A stretch of 44,844 nt of DNA from Streptomyces aureocirculatus (GCF_000720475.1 NZ_JOAP01000058.1:1-44844), one strand, 5' to 3'; positions 14,965 to 24,015 are shown, counted from the stretch's first letter. Program-made: numbers and translations. Notes: a model not told the origin generated them from the sequence alone.

Positions 14965-16281
14965 TCAGGAGCGTCGGCCAGTTCTGGGTACGGTCACCGC
15001 CGTCAGCTCGTCATCCAGGGCCCGGAGCCGCGCCACGACAGGCGCCGTCGGCCGGACCGCCGCGAGCGCCCGCCACACCTCCACATCGTCCTCCCCCCAC
15101 GGCGCGTGCACCCAGTCCGACAACAGATCCGGGTCCGCACGGGCGATGAGCGCCGCCCGCACCTGATCCGTCAGCCGCCGCCGCAACCGCACCACCGCCG
15201 GTGCCTGCGACCCCGGCAACAGCGGTCCCGGGTACGCGGACACGGCTGCCGTCACCGCCCCGCACCCCAGGCGCCGCTCGACGGTCACCACGTCCGACGT
15301 GACGGGTACCCCGAGCCGGTAGGGGCGCGACCGCAGCACCTCGGGTCCGAGCACCTGCCGCAGCCGCGCCAGCTCCGCCCGCAATGTCACCGGTGTCACC
15401 GACTCGTCCTCGTACAGCGCGCACAACAACTCGTCGCCGCTCAGCCCCTCCGGGTGCCGGGCGAGCAGCACCACTATCTCGCTGTGCCGCCGGCTCAGCC
15501 GCACCTTACGGCCACCGACGACGAGCATGGCCTCGTCCCGCCCCAGCGCGGTGAGCTCCAGTGCCGCGTCGTCCGTCACCGGCGGCGCGAGGAGGGCGAG
15601 ATGCGATTCCGCTGCTCGCGCGACCGCCTGGACGAACGCCAGGCTGTGCGGATGCGCCAGACCGTCCCCTCCGGTGATGTCGACGGCACCGATGACCCGG
15701 CCCGACCGGGGATCGTGCACCGGCGCCGCCGCGCACGTCCACGGCTGCACCCTGCGCACGAAGTGCTCCGTCGCGAACACCTGCACCGGCCGGTCCACGG
15801 CGACCGCCGTGCCGGGCGCGTTCGTTCCCATGGCCGACTCCGCCCACCGCGCCCCGGCCACGAAATTCATCCGACCCGCCAGCATCCTTGTAGCCGGATG
15901 TCCTTCCACCCAGAGCAGCCTGCCGTGCGCGTCGCACACCGCCAGCAGATGCTCCCCGTCCTTGGCGAAGCCACCCATCAACTCACGGAACAACGGCATC
16001 ACGCGGGACAGCGGATGCTCCGCCCGGTACGCGCCCAGATCCCCGGCCGTCAGCTCGACCGCGGCCCCGGTGTCCTCGGGACTGACCCGCGCCCGTACCG
16101 AACGGCGCCAGGACTCGGCCACCACCGAGCGCACGGGCCGCTCCACGGTGCCCGCCGCAGTGAACCGCTCGTGCGCGACACGGATGGTCCGCACCCGCTC
16201 GGCGGGGTCGGTACCGGGTTCCAGGGCCACCCATGGATCGGTCAAGTCGAGCCTCCCGGGACGGCGGTGCGGTGCTGCCAT
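14965..16281 (-). CDS. GAF-domain transcriptional regulator, AcoR-like without AAA domain
   Basis: 438 residues from ATG 16281; a GTG at 16320 adds 13 residues but its GGAG is only 3 bases away. The N-terminal part (RTIRVAHERF, SVVAESWRRSVRARV) is the start typical of AcoR-like sensors. A GAF domain follows at about residues 90-240: LLAVCDAHGRLLWVEGH, AESAMGTNAPGTAVAV, VQVFATEHFV, WTCAAAPVHDP, VIGAVDITGG. The C-terminal half (VRLSRRHSEIVVLLARHPEG, TLRAELARLRQVLG) looks like a winged-helix DNA-binding region, not the sigma54 AAA+ domain of AcoR proper. It very likely controls the aldehyde dehydrogenase gene just downstream, sensing a small aldehyde, alcohol or acetoin. The ligand is unknown. 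Confidence 0.8.
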   Translation of the reverse strand: MAAPHRRPGRLDLTDPWVALEPGTDPAERVRTIRVAHERFTAAGTVERPVRSVVAESWRRSVRARVSPEDTGAAVELTAGDLGAYRAEHPLSRVMPLFRELMGGFAKDGEHLLAVCDAHGRLLWVEGHPATRMLAGRMNFVAGARWAESAMGTNAPGTAVAVDRPVQVFATEHFVRRVQPWTCAAAPVHDPRSGRVIGAVDITGGDGLAHPHSLAFVQAVARAAESHLALLAPPVTDDAALELTALGRDEAMLVVGGRKVRLSRRHSEIVVLLARHPEGLSGDELLCALYEDESVTPVTLRAELARLRQVLGPEVLRSRPYRLGVPVTSDVVTVERRLGCGAVTAAVSAYPGPLLPGSQAPAVVRLRRRLTDQVRAALIARADPDLLSDWVHAPWGEDDVEVWRALAAVRPTAPVVARLRALDDELTAVTVPRTGRRS

Positions 16282-16450
16282 CGTCGCCCCGGGGACAGAA
16301 GCCGACAAGCGTGCGCGCACTGACTCCGGTTGATGTTGAGCCGTTGTCAGCCGTTGTCAGCCGTTGTCAGCCGCGGACCGTTGGCCGCCTCCGCTGTTGC
16401 TGTTGCCTTTCCCGATACCGCCCAGCGTCGTCGTCGGGAGAGCGGAGCCG

Positions 16451-17131
16451 TCAGGTCAGGTTGACCATGCGTATGTAGCGTGTCCAGTCCCAGTACCGGC
16501 CGGGGTCGGTGTGATCGGCGCCCGGCACCTCGGAGTGGCCGATGATGTACTCGCGGTTCTTGGGGATGTCGTATTTCTCGCAGATGGCCGCGGTCAGGGC
16601 GGCGGACCGCGCGTACATTTCGTCAGTGAAGTACTCCGGCTTGTCCACCCACCCTTCGTGTTCGATGCCGATGCTCCGTGTGTTGTAGCTCCAATTGCCC
16701 GCGTGCCAGCCGACGTTGCGCTCGCGGACGCACTGTGCGATGTGTCCGTCCGTGGAGCGGACAACATAGTGGGCGGAGACCTTCTTGGCCGGGTTCTTGA
16801 AGATGGCGAGGGTGTCCAGGTACGTCTCCTGCGTGACGTGAATGACCACGTAGTCGATCGGGTAGCTGGTGGGGCGGTTCGAGGCCGTGTAGTTGGAGGT
16901 GCTTGCCGGGACCGATTCGGCCCCTGGGTAGTCGACCGCGCGGGTCCCCGCGGCCGCGGGGTGCGGCCTGGTGGTCACAAGCGCGGCGGGGACTGCGGCG
17001 AGTGCCGCGCCCTGGAGCAGGCGGCGTCTGCTCGGGCCGAGCGCGGATACGGATGTGAGTGAAGAAGCCGTGTTCTCAGTGGTGCCCTTGTTCTCGGCGG
17101 TGCCCTGCGCTCGGTTTCTTGCTCGATCCAT
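16451..17131 (-). CDS. Tat-exported N-acetylmuramoyl-L-alanine amidase
   Basis: 226 residues from ATG 17131, with AGAGG about 10 bases upstream; the longer open frame to 17353 is a G-rich, Pro/Arg-repeat stretch and is not credible. A twin-arginine signal, SRRRLLQGAALAAVPAALVT, at about residues 35-55 is followed by an Ala-rich cleavage region. The mature part is an Amidase_2 / T7-lysozyme-like domain: YVVIHVTQ (zinc His), SAHYVVRSTDG, ERNVGWHAGNW (second His), SIGIEHEG and IIGHSEVPGADHTDPG with the third zinc ligand set, ending in a short WTRYIRMVNL tail. It should cleave the bond between muramic acid and L-alanine in peptidoglycan. Export suggests wall turnover or recycling. Confidence 0.85.
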   Translation of the reverse strand: MDRARNRAQGTAENKGTTENTASSLTSVSALGPSRRRLLQGAALAAVPAALVTTRPHPAAAGTRAVDYPGAESVPASTSNYTASNRPTSYPIDYVVIHVTQETYLDTLAIFKNPAKKVSAHYVVRSTDGHIAQCVRERNVGWHAGNWSYNTRSIGIEHEGWVDKPEYFTDEMYARSAALTAAICEKYDIPKNREYIIGHSEVPGADHTDPGRYWDWTRYIRMVNLT

Positions 17132-17493
17132 GGCTGGTCTGCCTCTCGTGGGGGGGGGAGCATCTGATCGGCACGGTTCCTGGGATTCGGTCCGGAATCC
17201 TTGGCGGGGTCGGGGTCGGGGCCGGGGCCGGTGGCGGTGGCGGCGGGGGACGGGAGGGCCCGGTCGGGTGTGTGCGGCGCGGGGTGTGCTGCGTGCGACC
17301 GCCTCGAACCGGCCAGGCGTGTGGTTCGGGCCGAAGCCGGGACGGCCTCGCACGAATTACGGTACGGGGCCTATCCGTTGAGGTGGAAGGGCCTGCCGCG
17401 CATCTGTGGACGGGACAGTGCCTGTGGAAAAGTCGGCCACTCGTTCGGCTGACGCAGGCTCACAACTGGACCTCGCCCCGCAGATCCCAGCCG
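17132..17493. other. Gap: G-rich tract, otherwise nothing recognised
   Basis: 362 bases between the amidase and the ROK gene on the same strand. Plus-strand positions about 17202-17260 are runs of GGGG with one- to three-base spacers, which could form a four-stranded structure on the plus strand. No gene or clear terminator is seen. Confidence 0.5.
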
Positions 17494-18747
17494 TTACGCC
17501 ACTCCCACCGGATCATCGAGCACCGACCGGACCACCGCATGCGCCGCCCCGAGCAGTGGCCCGTCCGGCCCGAGGCGGGAGACGGCGACAGCACAACCGG
17601 GGCCAGCGATACGTCGGCCCAACTCGTCCCTCAGCGAAGGCAGGAGCCACGGGGCGAGTCGAGACAGGGCGCCTCCGAGTACCACCGCGCGCGGATCCAG
17701 GAGATTCACCGCGCCGGTGAGGGCGATGCCCAGCGCCGCCCCTGCCTCCCGCAGAGCCCCCCGCACGTTCTCGTCCCCCGCTGCGGCACACGTGGCGAGC
17801 AGCTCGACGCGGTCGGCGCCCGGCGCCAGGCCGGCCGCCCGCAGTACCGCTTCCTCGCCCGCGTACTGCTCCAGACATCCTCGACCCCCACATGGACACT
17901 TCGGCCCGTCCGGCCACACGGGCACGTGCCCCAACTCGCCCGCGAAGCCGCGGGCACCGCGCAGCAGACGTCCCTCGACGACCAGCGCGGCACCGATGCC
18001 GACCTCCGCCGACACATGCAGGAAGTCTGCCGGTGGCGCCGCACCCAGCCACAGCTCCGCGAGGGCGCCGAAATTCGCTTCGTTGTCCACGACGAGGGGC
18101 AGTTCCGCGGGGAGAAGCGCACCGACATCCGTGTCGTGCCAGTCGAGATTGGGTGCGCGGACGACTGTGTGCGAGTCCCTTGCGACCAGGCCCGGGACGG
18201 CGATCGCCAGGCCCGCCGGGCGCAGACCCTCCTGTTCGGCTCCGGCGCTCACCTGCCGTATCAGCGACATGAGATCGGTGACTACCGGGCCCGGGGCACG
18301 TCCCCGGTTGTCGACTCGCCGCGTCGCACGCGCGCGTACCGCACCGCGAAGATCGACCACGCACGCCGCCAGATGGTCGACCCCGACCTCCGCTCCGATG
18401 CCTGCGGGCCCCTGCGCGCTGACCGCGAGGGCGGAACCGGGGCGGCCCACCCGGCAGGGGCGTTCGGGACCCAGCTCCTCCACGAGCCCGGCCCGGATCA
18501 GCTCGTCCACCAGCGTGGACACGGCGGCACGGGTCAGACCGATCCGCGCCGCCACCGCCGCCCGGGAGAGCGGCCCGTTGGCGGCGACGGCATGCATGAC
18601 GCGTGACAGGTTGCGGCGACGCATCCCCTGCTGGGTGTCGGGCAGCCCCTCCCTCCGTGAGGCACCGGGCAGCCCACCCCGCTCCGTGCCGCCCCGCTCC
18701 GTGCCGCCCCGCTCCGTGCCGCCCCGCTCAGTACCGTCACGCCCCAT
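17494..18747 (-). CDS. ROK-family regulator of the xylose genes (XylR-type)
   Basis: 417 residues from ATG 18747, which overlaps the end of xylB by 11 bases. The N-terminus carries four GTERG repeats (15-base DNA repeats). Then comes a winged helix: MRRRNLSRVMHAVAANGPLS, RAAVAARIGLTRAAVSTLVD, ELIRAGLVEELG. The ROK domain includes VVDNEANFGALAELWLGAA, GELGHVPV and the zinc site CPCGGRGCLEQYAGEEA. ROK proteins with a DNA-binding domain bind sugars and repress catabolic genes. Location directly behind xylB and near divergent xylA makes it the probable xylose-responsive repressor, acting at the inverted repeat near 20337-20365. Confidence 0.85.
   Translation of the reverse strand: MGRDGTERGGTERGGTERGGTERGGLPGASRREGLPDTQQGMRRRNLSRVMHAVAANGPLSRAAVAARIGLTRAAVSTLVDELIRAGLVEELGPERPCRVGRPGSALAVSAQGPAGIGAEVGVDHLAACVVDLRGAVRARATRRVDNRGRAPGPVVTDLMSLIRQVSAGAEQEGLRPAGLAIAVPGLVARDSHTVVRAPNLDWHDTDVGALLPAELPLVVDNEANFGALAELWLGAAPPADFLHVSAEVGIGAALVVEGRLLRGARGFAGELGHVPVWPDGPKCPCGGRGCLEQYAGEEAVLRAAGLAPGADRVELLATCAAAGDENVRGALREAGAALGIALTGAVNLLDPRAVVLGGALSRLAPWLLPSLRDELGRRIAGPGCAVAVSRLGPDGPLLGAAHAVVRSVLDDPVGVA
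18676..18735. repeat. Four tandem 15-base repeats encoding GTERG
   Basis: Units at 18676-18690, 18691-18705, 18706-18720 and 18721-18735 (core CCCCGCTCCGTGCC). The last differs by two bases. They lie in the first 25 codons of the ROK gene and so vary only its N-terminal tail. Confidence 0.85.
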
Positions 18748-20254
18748 GGACTCCGTCCGCCCCACGATCCTTATCCACCCCGAAACCCTCATCCACCCCG
18801 CGAGCCTTGCCGACCTCATGTTCCCCGCTCAGCAACGGCGCGGCATCGGAGAGGACGGACGTGATCCTGGAGAGGGCTTCCTCGTCGCGTTCCACGGCGT
18901 CGAGTACCGGCCCGCGCGCTGTTCCCCAGCGCCGTGCCACCCCGGTCGGATCCTCGCCTGCCAGCAGCCCGGCGGCCTGAGCGGCGGCACCCAGGGCGAC
19001 GAGTTCACGGGCTTCAGGGATCTGCACGGGCCTTCCGGAGAGGCGGCGTACCGTCTCCTGCCACGCCGTGCCCCGGGCTCCGCCGCCGATGAGGAGCAAC
19101 GGTTCGGAGCGGTCGGCGTCCGCGTCGAGGACGGCGTCCAGCGCGCCCAGGAGGGCGTGGACGGCACCGTCGTACGCTCCTTGGAGCACCTGTCCGGGAG
19201 CCGTGTCGTGGCGCAGGCCGTGCAGCATCCCCGAAGCGTGCGGTAGGTCCGGTGTGCGCTCGCCGTCCAGGTAAGGGAGCACGGTCACCGTCCCGCCGGG
19301 CCGCACGGCCTCCCGGTCGAGGCCCATCAGGGCGGCCACCCGGTCGATGGCGACGGTGCAGTTGAGGGTGCATGCCAGCGGCAGCCAGGCGTTGTGCGCA
19401 TCCGCGAAACCAGCCACCGTTCCCGTCGGATCCGCGGGGCGGCGTTCGGAGACGGCGTAGACGGTGCCGGACGTACCCAGGCTGAGGACGGGTGTGCCGG
19501 GGCGCAGGCCGAGCCCGAGAGCGGCGGCGGCGTTGTCGCCGGTGCCGGCAGCCACCAGCGTGCCCTTGGAGAAGGGCAGTTCGTCGTCGGCGTGCACCGT
19601 GCCCGCGACCTCCCCCGAACGCACCACGCGTGGCAGGAGCGCCGGGTCCAGGTCCACCAGGCGCAGGATCTCCTCGTCGTACGACTCGGTGGCAGACGCC
19701 CACCACCCCGTACCGGAGGCGTCACCGCGGTCCGTCGTCCGGGAGCCCGTGAGACGGTACGTCAGGTAGTCGTGGGGGAGGAGCACCGCGTCCGTGGCCC
19801 GGGCCGACGCGGGCTCGTGCTCGGCGAGCCAGGCCCACTTCGTCACCGTGAACGAGGGCGTGGGCACGCTGCCCACCCGGTCGGCCCAGACCTCGGGCCC
19901 GCCCAGGTCCTCGACCAGACGCCGGGCCTGCGGCGCGGAGCGCGTGTCGTTCCAGAGCAGCGCGGACCGCACGGGCCTGCCCCGGGCGTCGAGGGCGACG
20001 AGTCCGTGCTGCTGGCCGCCCACCGATACGGCGGCCGCCTCGCGCGCGGCGTCACCACACTGGCGCAGTGCCTCGCGGAAGGCGTCCCACCACTGCTCGG
20101 GGTCACTCTCCCGGAGGGTTCCGGAGCTGACCGTGTGGGGCGCCTGGCCGCTCGCCACGACCTCCCCGGTGGCCGCGTCGACGACGAGGGCCTTGGTGGA
20201 CTGCGTGGAGCTGTCCACACCGACGACGAGGGGGCCTGAGGGCGCTGATGACAT
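18737..20254 (-). CDS. xylB: Xylulokinase
   Basis: 505 residues, a normal length. FGGY-family carbohydrate kinase: phosphate-binding start VVGVDSSTQSTKALVVD (residues 9-25), SVGGQQHGLVALDARGRPVR, LLWNDTRS, DYLTYRLTG, GTGDNAAAALGLGL, LSLGTSGTVYA and LLLIGGGARGTAWQE. It phosphorylates D-xylulose to xylulose 5-phosphate, feeding the pentose phosphate pathway. The ATG at 20254 follows GGAG with a 6-base gap. It is divergent from xylA and followed, with an 11-base overlap, by the ROK regulator, so xylB-regulator are one transcript. The C-terminus (VGKARGVDEGFGVDKDRGAD...) is an unusual charged tail near the repeats. Confidence 0.93.
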   Translation of the reverse strand: MSSAPSGPLVVGVDSSTQSTKALVVDAATGEVVASGQAPHTVSSGTLRESDPEQWWDAFREALRQCGDAAREAAAVSVGGQQHGLVALDARGRPVRSALLWNDTRSAPQARRLVEDLGGPEVWADRVGSVPTPSFTVTKWAWLAEHEPASARATDAVLLPHDYLTYRLTGSRTTDRGDASGTGWWASATESYDEEILRLVDLDPALLPRVVRSGEVAGTVHADDELPFSKGTLVAAGTGDNAAAALGLGLRPGTPVLSLGTSGTVYAVSERRPADPTGTVAGFADAHNAWLPLACTLNCTVAIDRVAALMGLDREAVRPGGTVTVLPYLDGERTPDLPHASGMLHGLRHDTAPGQVLQGAYDGAVHALLGALDAVLDADADRSEPLLLIGGGARGTAWQETVRRLSGRPVQIPEARELVALGAAAQAAGLLAGEDPTGVARRWGTARGPVLDAVERDEEALSRITSVLSDAAPLLSGEHEVGKARGVDEGFGVDKDRGADGVHGA

Positions 20255-20336
20255 CGACGACTCCGTTCTGGCGGCTCTCCCGGACGTGCGTCCAGAAACT
20301 TGCTTCCTTCGTCCTTCCCAGCGGTGCCTGGGGATA

Positions 20337-20365
20337 CTAATTTGTCAATCGCCATGACGAAATAG
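20337..20365. promoter_or_regulatory. Probable xyl operator (imperfect inverted repeat)
   Basis: CTAATTTGTC (20337-20346) and GACGAAATAG (20356-20365) are inverted copies matching at 8 of 10 positions, with a 9-base spacer. A/T-rich arms stand out from the GC-rich surroundings. It lies in the 136-base divergent region between xylB and xylA, 26 bases before xylA, and is the natural target of the ROK regulator. Confidence 0.7.
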
Positions 20366-20390
20366 TCGAGCCGTCGGCGAGGAGTCGTAC

Positions 20391-21557
20391 ATGAACTATC
20401 GCCCCACCCCTGAGGACAAGTTCAGCTTCGGCCTGTGGACCGTCGGTTGGCAGGGCAGGGACCCCTTCGGAGACGCCACCCGGACCCCGCTGGACCCAGC
20501 CGATTCCGTACGGCATCTGGCCGAACTGGGTGCCTACGGAGTGACCTTCCACGACGACGACCTCATCCCGTTCGGGTCGTCGGACACCGAACGCGACGGA
20601 CACGTCAAGCGCTTCCGGGAAGCCCTCGACGCGACCGGCCTCGTCGTGCCGATGGCGACCACCAACCTGTTCACGCACCCCGTGTTCAAGGACGGCGCGT
20701 TCACCGCCAACGACCGCGACGTGCGGCGCTACGCACTGCGGAAGACGATCCGCAACATCGACCTGGCGGTCGAGCTCGGTGCGCGTACGTACGTCGCCTG
20801 GGGCGGCAGAGAAGGTGCCGAGTCGGGTGCCGCCAAGGACGTGCGCGACGCCCTGGAGCGCATGAAGGAGGCCTTCGACCTGCTGGGCGCCTACGTGACC
20901 GAGCAGGGGTACGACCTGCGGTTCGCCATCGAGCCCAAGCCGAACGAGCCGCGTGGCGACATCTTGCTCCCCACCGTCGGGCACGCCCTCGCATTCATCG
21001 AGCGCCTGGAGAGGCCCGAGTTGTACGGCGTGAACCCCGAAGTGGGCCACGAGCAGATGGCGGGCCTGAACTTCCCACACGCCATCGCCCAGGCTCTGTG
21101 GGCCGGCAAGCTCTTCCACATCGACCTCAACGGGCAGAGCGGCATCAAGTACGACCAGGACCTGCGGTTCGGCGCGGGGGACCTGCGCAGTGCCTTCTGG
21201 CTGGTGGACCTCCTGGAGAGGGGCGGTTACGACGGGTCACGCCACTTCGACTTCAAGCCTCCTCGTACGGAGGACTACAGCGGAGTGTGGGCGTCCGCAG
21301 CCGGCTGCATGCGCAACTACCTGATCCTGCGTGACCGCGCGGCAGCCTTTCGCACGGACCCCGACGTCGTCGAGGCCCTCCGGGCGGCACGCCTGCCCGA
21401 ACTGGCACGACCGACTGCGGAGGACGGGCTCGCGGGTCTGCTCGCCGACCGGAGCGCCTACGAAGCCTTCGACGTGGAAGCGGCCGCCGCGCGGGGCATG
21501 GCCTTCGAGCGGCTGGACCAGTTGGCCATGGAACACCTGTTGGGTGTCAGGGGCTGA
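20391..21557 (+). CDS. xylA: Xylose isomerase
   Basis: 388 residues, the standard length of actinobacterial (class I) xylose isomerases. GAGGAG lies 6 bases before the ATG. All metal and catalytic motifs are present: [12 protein letters not shown] (catalytic His/Asp, near 54-57), [21 protein letters not shown] (Glu near 181 and Lys near 183), [14 protein letters not shown] (His near 220), [19 protein letters not shown] (Asp ligands near 245-257) and [10 protein letters not shown]. It converts D-xylose to D-xylulose, the substrate of the divergent XylB. A terminator hairpin follows at 21612-21651. Confidence 0.97.
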   Translation: MNYRPTPEDKFSFGLWTVGWQGRDPFGDATRTPLDPADSVRHLAELGAYGVTFHDDDLIPFGSSDTERDGHVKRFREALDATGLVVPMATTNLFTHPVFKDGAFTANDRDVRRYALRKTIRNIDLAVELGARTYVAWGGREGAESGAAKDVRDALERMKEAFDLLGAYVTEQGYDLRFAIEPKPNEPRGDILLPTVGHALAFIERLERPELYGVNPEVGHEQMAGLNFPHAIAQALWAGKLFHIDLNGQSGIKYDQDLRFGAGDLRSAFWLVDLLERGGYDGSRHFDFKPPRTEDYSGVWASAAGCMRNYLILRDRAAAFRTDPDVVEALRAARLPELARPTAEDGLAGLLADRSAYEAFDVEAAAARGMAFERLDQLAMEHLLGVRG

Positions 21558-21611
21558 GTGGGCGACGGCGGACCCGGGCCGCCGTGTCCCGGATCCGTGT
21601 TCCGGAACCGT

Positions 21612-21651
21612 CCCTCCCGTGGGGCGTTCCTCGGAGGACTCCACGGGAGGG
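21612..21651 (+). terminator. xylA terminator
   Basis: Perfect 11-bp stem CCCTCCCGTGG (21612-21622) with CCACGGGAGGG (21641-21651), loop of 18 bases, followed by GGAAGAGGAACTTTTC. It lies 55 bases after the xylA stop. Confidence 0.75.
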
Positions 21652-21711
21652 GGAAGAGGAACTTTTCTATAGGGGTCGCTTCTTGGCCGGTTCGCGGCGA
21701 CTCTCAGTGGT

Positions 21712-22233
21712 ATGGCCATGCCGCCGCAACCACCGCAGCCCCCTCGTCCGCCGGGTGACGCACCCCCACCGGGGAGCGGCGGCTTCGGCCCGCCGCCCGG
21801 TGGGTACGGGCCGCCGGGCGGGTACGACCCCCCTCCGGGAGGGTATGGCCCGCCTCCCGGGGACGACGGCCCTCCTCAACCGCCGTCGGGCGAGCCGCCC
21901 GGTCGACGCCCCCTGTTCCTCCTGCTCGTCGCCGTCATGGCCGCGGGAGTCGTCGTCGCGGTCGTTCTCATGGTCACCCGAGGTGACGACTCTCCGGACA
22001 AGAAGAGCCCCTCCGAGAGCAGCAGAAGCACCGGTTCCAGGCCCACGCCGACGCTGAGTATTCCCTCGGAGGTCCCCACGAACCTGCCCAGCGAGCTGCC
22101 CAGCGACATTCGGACCCGGCTGCCGAGCGACTTCCCGACCAGTCTCCCCAATGATCTCCCGACGCTGCCCACTGGGCTGACCGACCGACTCGATGCGCCG
22201 GGCCCTTCTGTCAACGCCTACGTAGTGCCCTGA
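21712..22233 (+). CDS. Proline-rich single-pass membrane protein
   Basis: 173 residues; ATG at 21712 or 21718. The first 65 residues are Pro/Gly repeats (GGYGPP, PPPGGYGPPP), followed by one hydrophobic helix FLLLVAVMAAGVVVAVVLMV at about 69-88 and an extracellular Ser/Pro/Thr-rich tail with leucine repeats of the form LPS(D/E)xPT (EVPTNLPSELPSDIRTRLPS, DFPTSLPNDLPT). No enzymatic domain. The layout, proline-rich cytoplasmic head plus one helix plus disordered exterior, is common in Streptomyces and its function is unknown. It ends in a hairpin shared with the convergent esterase-like gene. There is no clear ribosome site. Confidence 0.7.
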   Translation: MAMPPQPPQPPRPPGDAPPPGSGGFGPPPGGYGPPGGYDPPPGGYGPPPGDDGPPQPPSGEPPGRRPLFLLLVAVMAAGVVVAVVLMVTRGDDSPDKKSPSESSRSTGSRPTPTLSIPSEVPTNLPSELPSDIRTRLPSDFPTSLPNDLPTLPTGLTDRLDAPGPSVNAYVVP

Positions 22234-22238
22234 CAGAC

Positions 22239-22270
22239 GTGTGACCACCCTCCGTAGAGGGCGGTCACAC
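22239..22270. terminator. Bidirectional terminator hairpin
   Basis: GTGTGACCACCCTC (22239-22252), loop CGTA, GAGGGCGGTCACAC (22257-22270). One mismatch in 14 pairs. It lies between the convergent proline-rich gene and the esterase-like gene. Confidence 0.85.
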
Positions 22271-22294
22271 CAATCACTGTGCTGCGAAGGAGCG

Positions 22295-23665
22295 TCACAG
22301 ACCCCTGGGAAGCCGCAGGTGCGTCACCGTCGTCTTGACACCGCTGTCCACCAGGCGGCCGTTCTTGTCGAATGCTTCCGGGCCGTCGGTCATCCCGAAG
22401 TCGTTGTCGTTGATCAGCGCCAACGTGCGGCTGTTCACCAGCGCCACCCCTTCGATCTTGCCAGGAACTCCGGCGACGGCGCCCAGATCGACGACCAAGC
22501 GCTTGCGCAACACAGGCACGCCTGTCGCGGACGGATCGTCGAGCTGCTCCAGGGACGGGCGCGTCGCAGCGTCGTCCCACCGGTCCCCGAGGATGTCGGC
22601 ACTCCTGGTCAGACGCACTAGCTGTAGCCGAGCCGCCTTGTCGGTGCGTTCCTCGACGAGCAGCCGGTCCCGGCCGACAGCGACCACGGAGGAGATCTTG
22701 AGCTCGGAGGTGTCGTTCTCACCTGGGTCCACGGCGCCGACCGGGTCGAAGCGGTATGCGTACTCGGCGATGACCGCCTGCTTCTTGGGCGAGAACCGCA
22801 GCAGTCGCGCCGTGCGCGAGCTGTCTCCCGCCCCCGCGTCCGGCAGGGACAGCGGACTTTGGACCGCCATCACCAGGTCACCGCCCGGCAGAAGAGCAAG
22901 CCCTTCGAAGCCGCGGTTGACCTTCCGGTGCAGCAGGACGGCAGGCAGCGTCTCGGCCACCGGGTAGTCCGCGCCCCGCAGCTTCAGGCCCTCGGGTACG
23001 TAGCGCTTGATGACCTTCCCGCGCGCGGAGACGTGGACCAAGGAGGGCCCGTACTCGTCGACCAGCCAGAAGGTGCCGTCCTTGGCCCGCACGATGCCCT
23101 CGGTGTCCAGACCGTTCGGGTCGTAGCGGAGGGGCCTTTTCGCGTCGTACGTGTACGGGGCCTCGTCGCGCTCCTTCTGGTTCGGCAGTCCGGTGACGGG
23201 CTTCCCGGAGCGGGTGGTGACGGGCAGCGCGTCGATCACCTTCACGGAGCGGCCGGAAACCCGGATCTTCACGATGGCCGGATCGAAACCGGGCACGGGA
23301 AAGGTCCGCCGCTTCTTCCCGTCGATTTTGATCTGGCCGTTGGGACCACGGTCGGTGACTGTCCAGAACTCGCCCTTGCGGCCGGACGGGTATATGTCGC
23401 TGCCTATGCCGCCGAGGTTCACGCCACGGTCATCGCGCACCGTGCCCGGCAGCAGGCGGTTGCTGAAGCTGCCCAAGGGGACGCCACCGAGCTTCGCGGT
23501 GCCGGTCACGCCAGGCACGGCCTGCCTGCCGCGGCCCTCGCCGGACGCGCCGGCCTGGGCTCCCACGGCGGTGCCCGCCACCGCGACGGCAGTCAGCAGG
23601 GCGAGCGGCGCGCCGAGGGTGAGGGAGCGGCGGGCACGGCGCCGGCCTGCGGCGTGCGGGGACAT
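22295..23665 (-). CDS. Secreted esterase-like (phytase-family) protein
   Basis: 456 residues from ATG 23665, chosen for AGGAGG four bases upstream; the frame is open to 23755. An N-terminal signal with twin arginines (RRRARRSLTLGAPLALLTAV) and an Ala-rich stretch ends near residue 45. The rest is a beta-rich fold with repeats of the esterase-like / phytase propeller type: NLGGIGSDIYPSGRKGEFWT, VTDRGPNGQ, LDTEGIVRAKDGTFWLVDEYGPSLV, NRGFEGLALLPGGDLVMAVQ, KIEGVALVNSRTLALINDND and FGMTDG. The substrate is unknown. Such proteins bind or hydrolyse phosphate esters at the cell surface, but the catalytic residues are not certain here. Confidence 0.8.
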   Translation of the reverse strand: MSPHAAGRRRARRSLTLGAPLALLTAVAVAGTAVGAQAGASGEGRGRQAVPGVTGTAKLGGVPLGSFSNRLLPGTVRDDRGVNLGGIGSDIYPSGRKGEFWTVTDRGPNGQIKIDGKKRRTFPVPGFDPAIVKIRVSGRSVKVIDALPVTTRSGKPVTGLPNQKERDEAPYTYDAKRPLRYDPNGLDTEGIVRAKDGTFWLVDEYGPSLVHVSARGKVIKRYVPEGLKLRGADYPVAETLPAVLLHRKVNRGFEGLALLPGGDLVMAVQSPLSLPDAGAGDSSRTARLLRFSPKKQAVIAEYAYRFDPVGAVDPGENDTSELKISSVVAVGRDRLLVEERTDKAARLQLVRLTRSADILGDRWDDAATRPSLEQLDDPSATGVPVLRKRLVVDLGAVAGVPGKIEGVALVNSRTLALINDNDFGMTDGPEAFDKNGRLVDSGVKTTVTHLRLPRGL

Positions 23666-23758
23666 CGGGCCTCCTGGGGCGGGGGTTCGTGACAGCGCCA
23701 CCCTTCGCCGCCACCACGAACTCCGGCCGTCACTCGGATGAACGTCGCATGACACGCC

Positions 23759-23793
23759 GACGGCGCCTCCCGCGAGGGGCAGGAGGCGCCGTC
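23759..23793 (-). terminator. Hairpin between SWIM operon and esterase-like gene
   Basis: Perfect 12-bp stem GACGGCGCCTCC (23759-23770) with GGAGGCGCCGTC (23782-23793), loop of 11. It lies about 220 bases after the SWIM gene stop and ahead of the esterase-like gene on the minus strand. Confidence 0.65.
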
Positions 23794-24015
23794 ATCACCA
23801 AGGCTGTCAGTTGTGCCGGAGCGCAACGCCCCTCTCGTCTCCCGTTCGGCTGAACCCGCACAACTGCACCGGCGTGTTCCACGTTCCGGGACGACATGGC
23901 CTCGCTCAATCGCTGACCAGGGGGAGTGCGTGCGCCGGTGTTCCCGGCGCACGTGTCACCAGCCCGGTCGCGCCGGTGGCCGCTGAGTACGTTTCAGCCA
24001 CGGCCGACGCACTCG

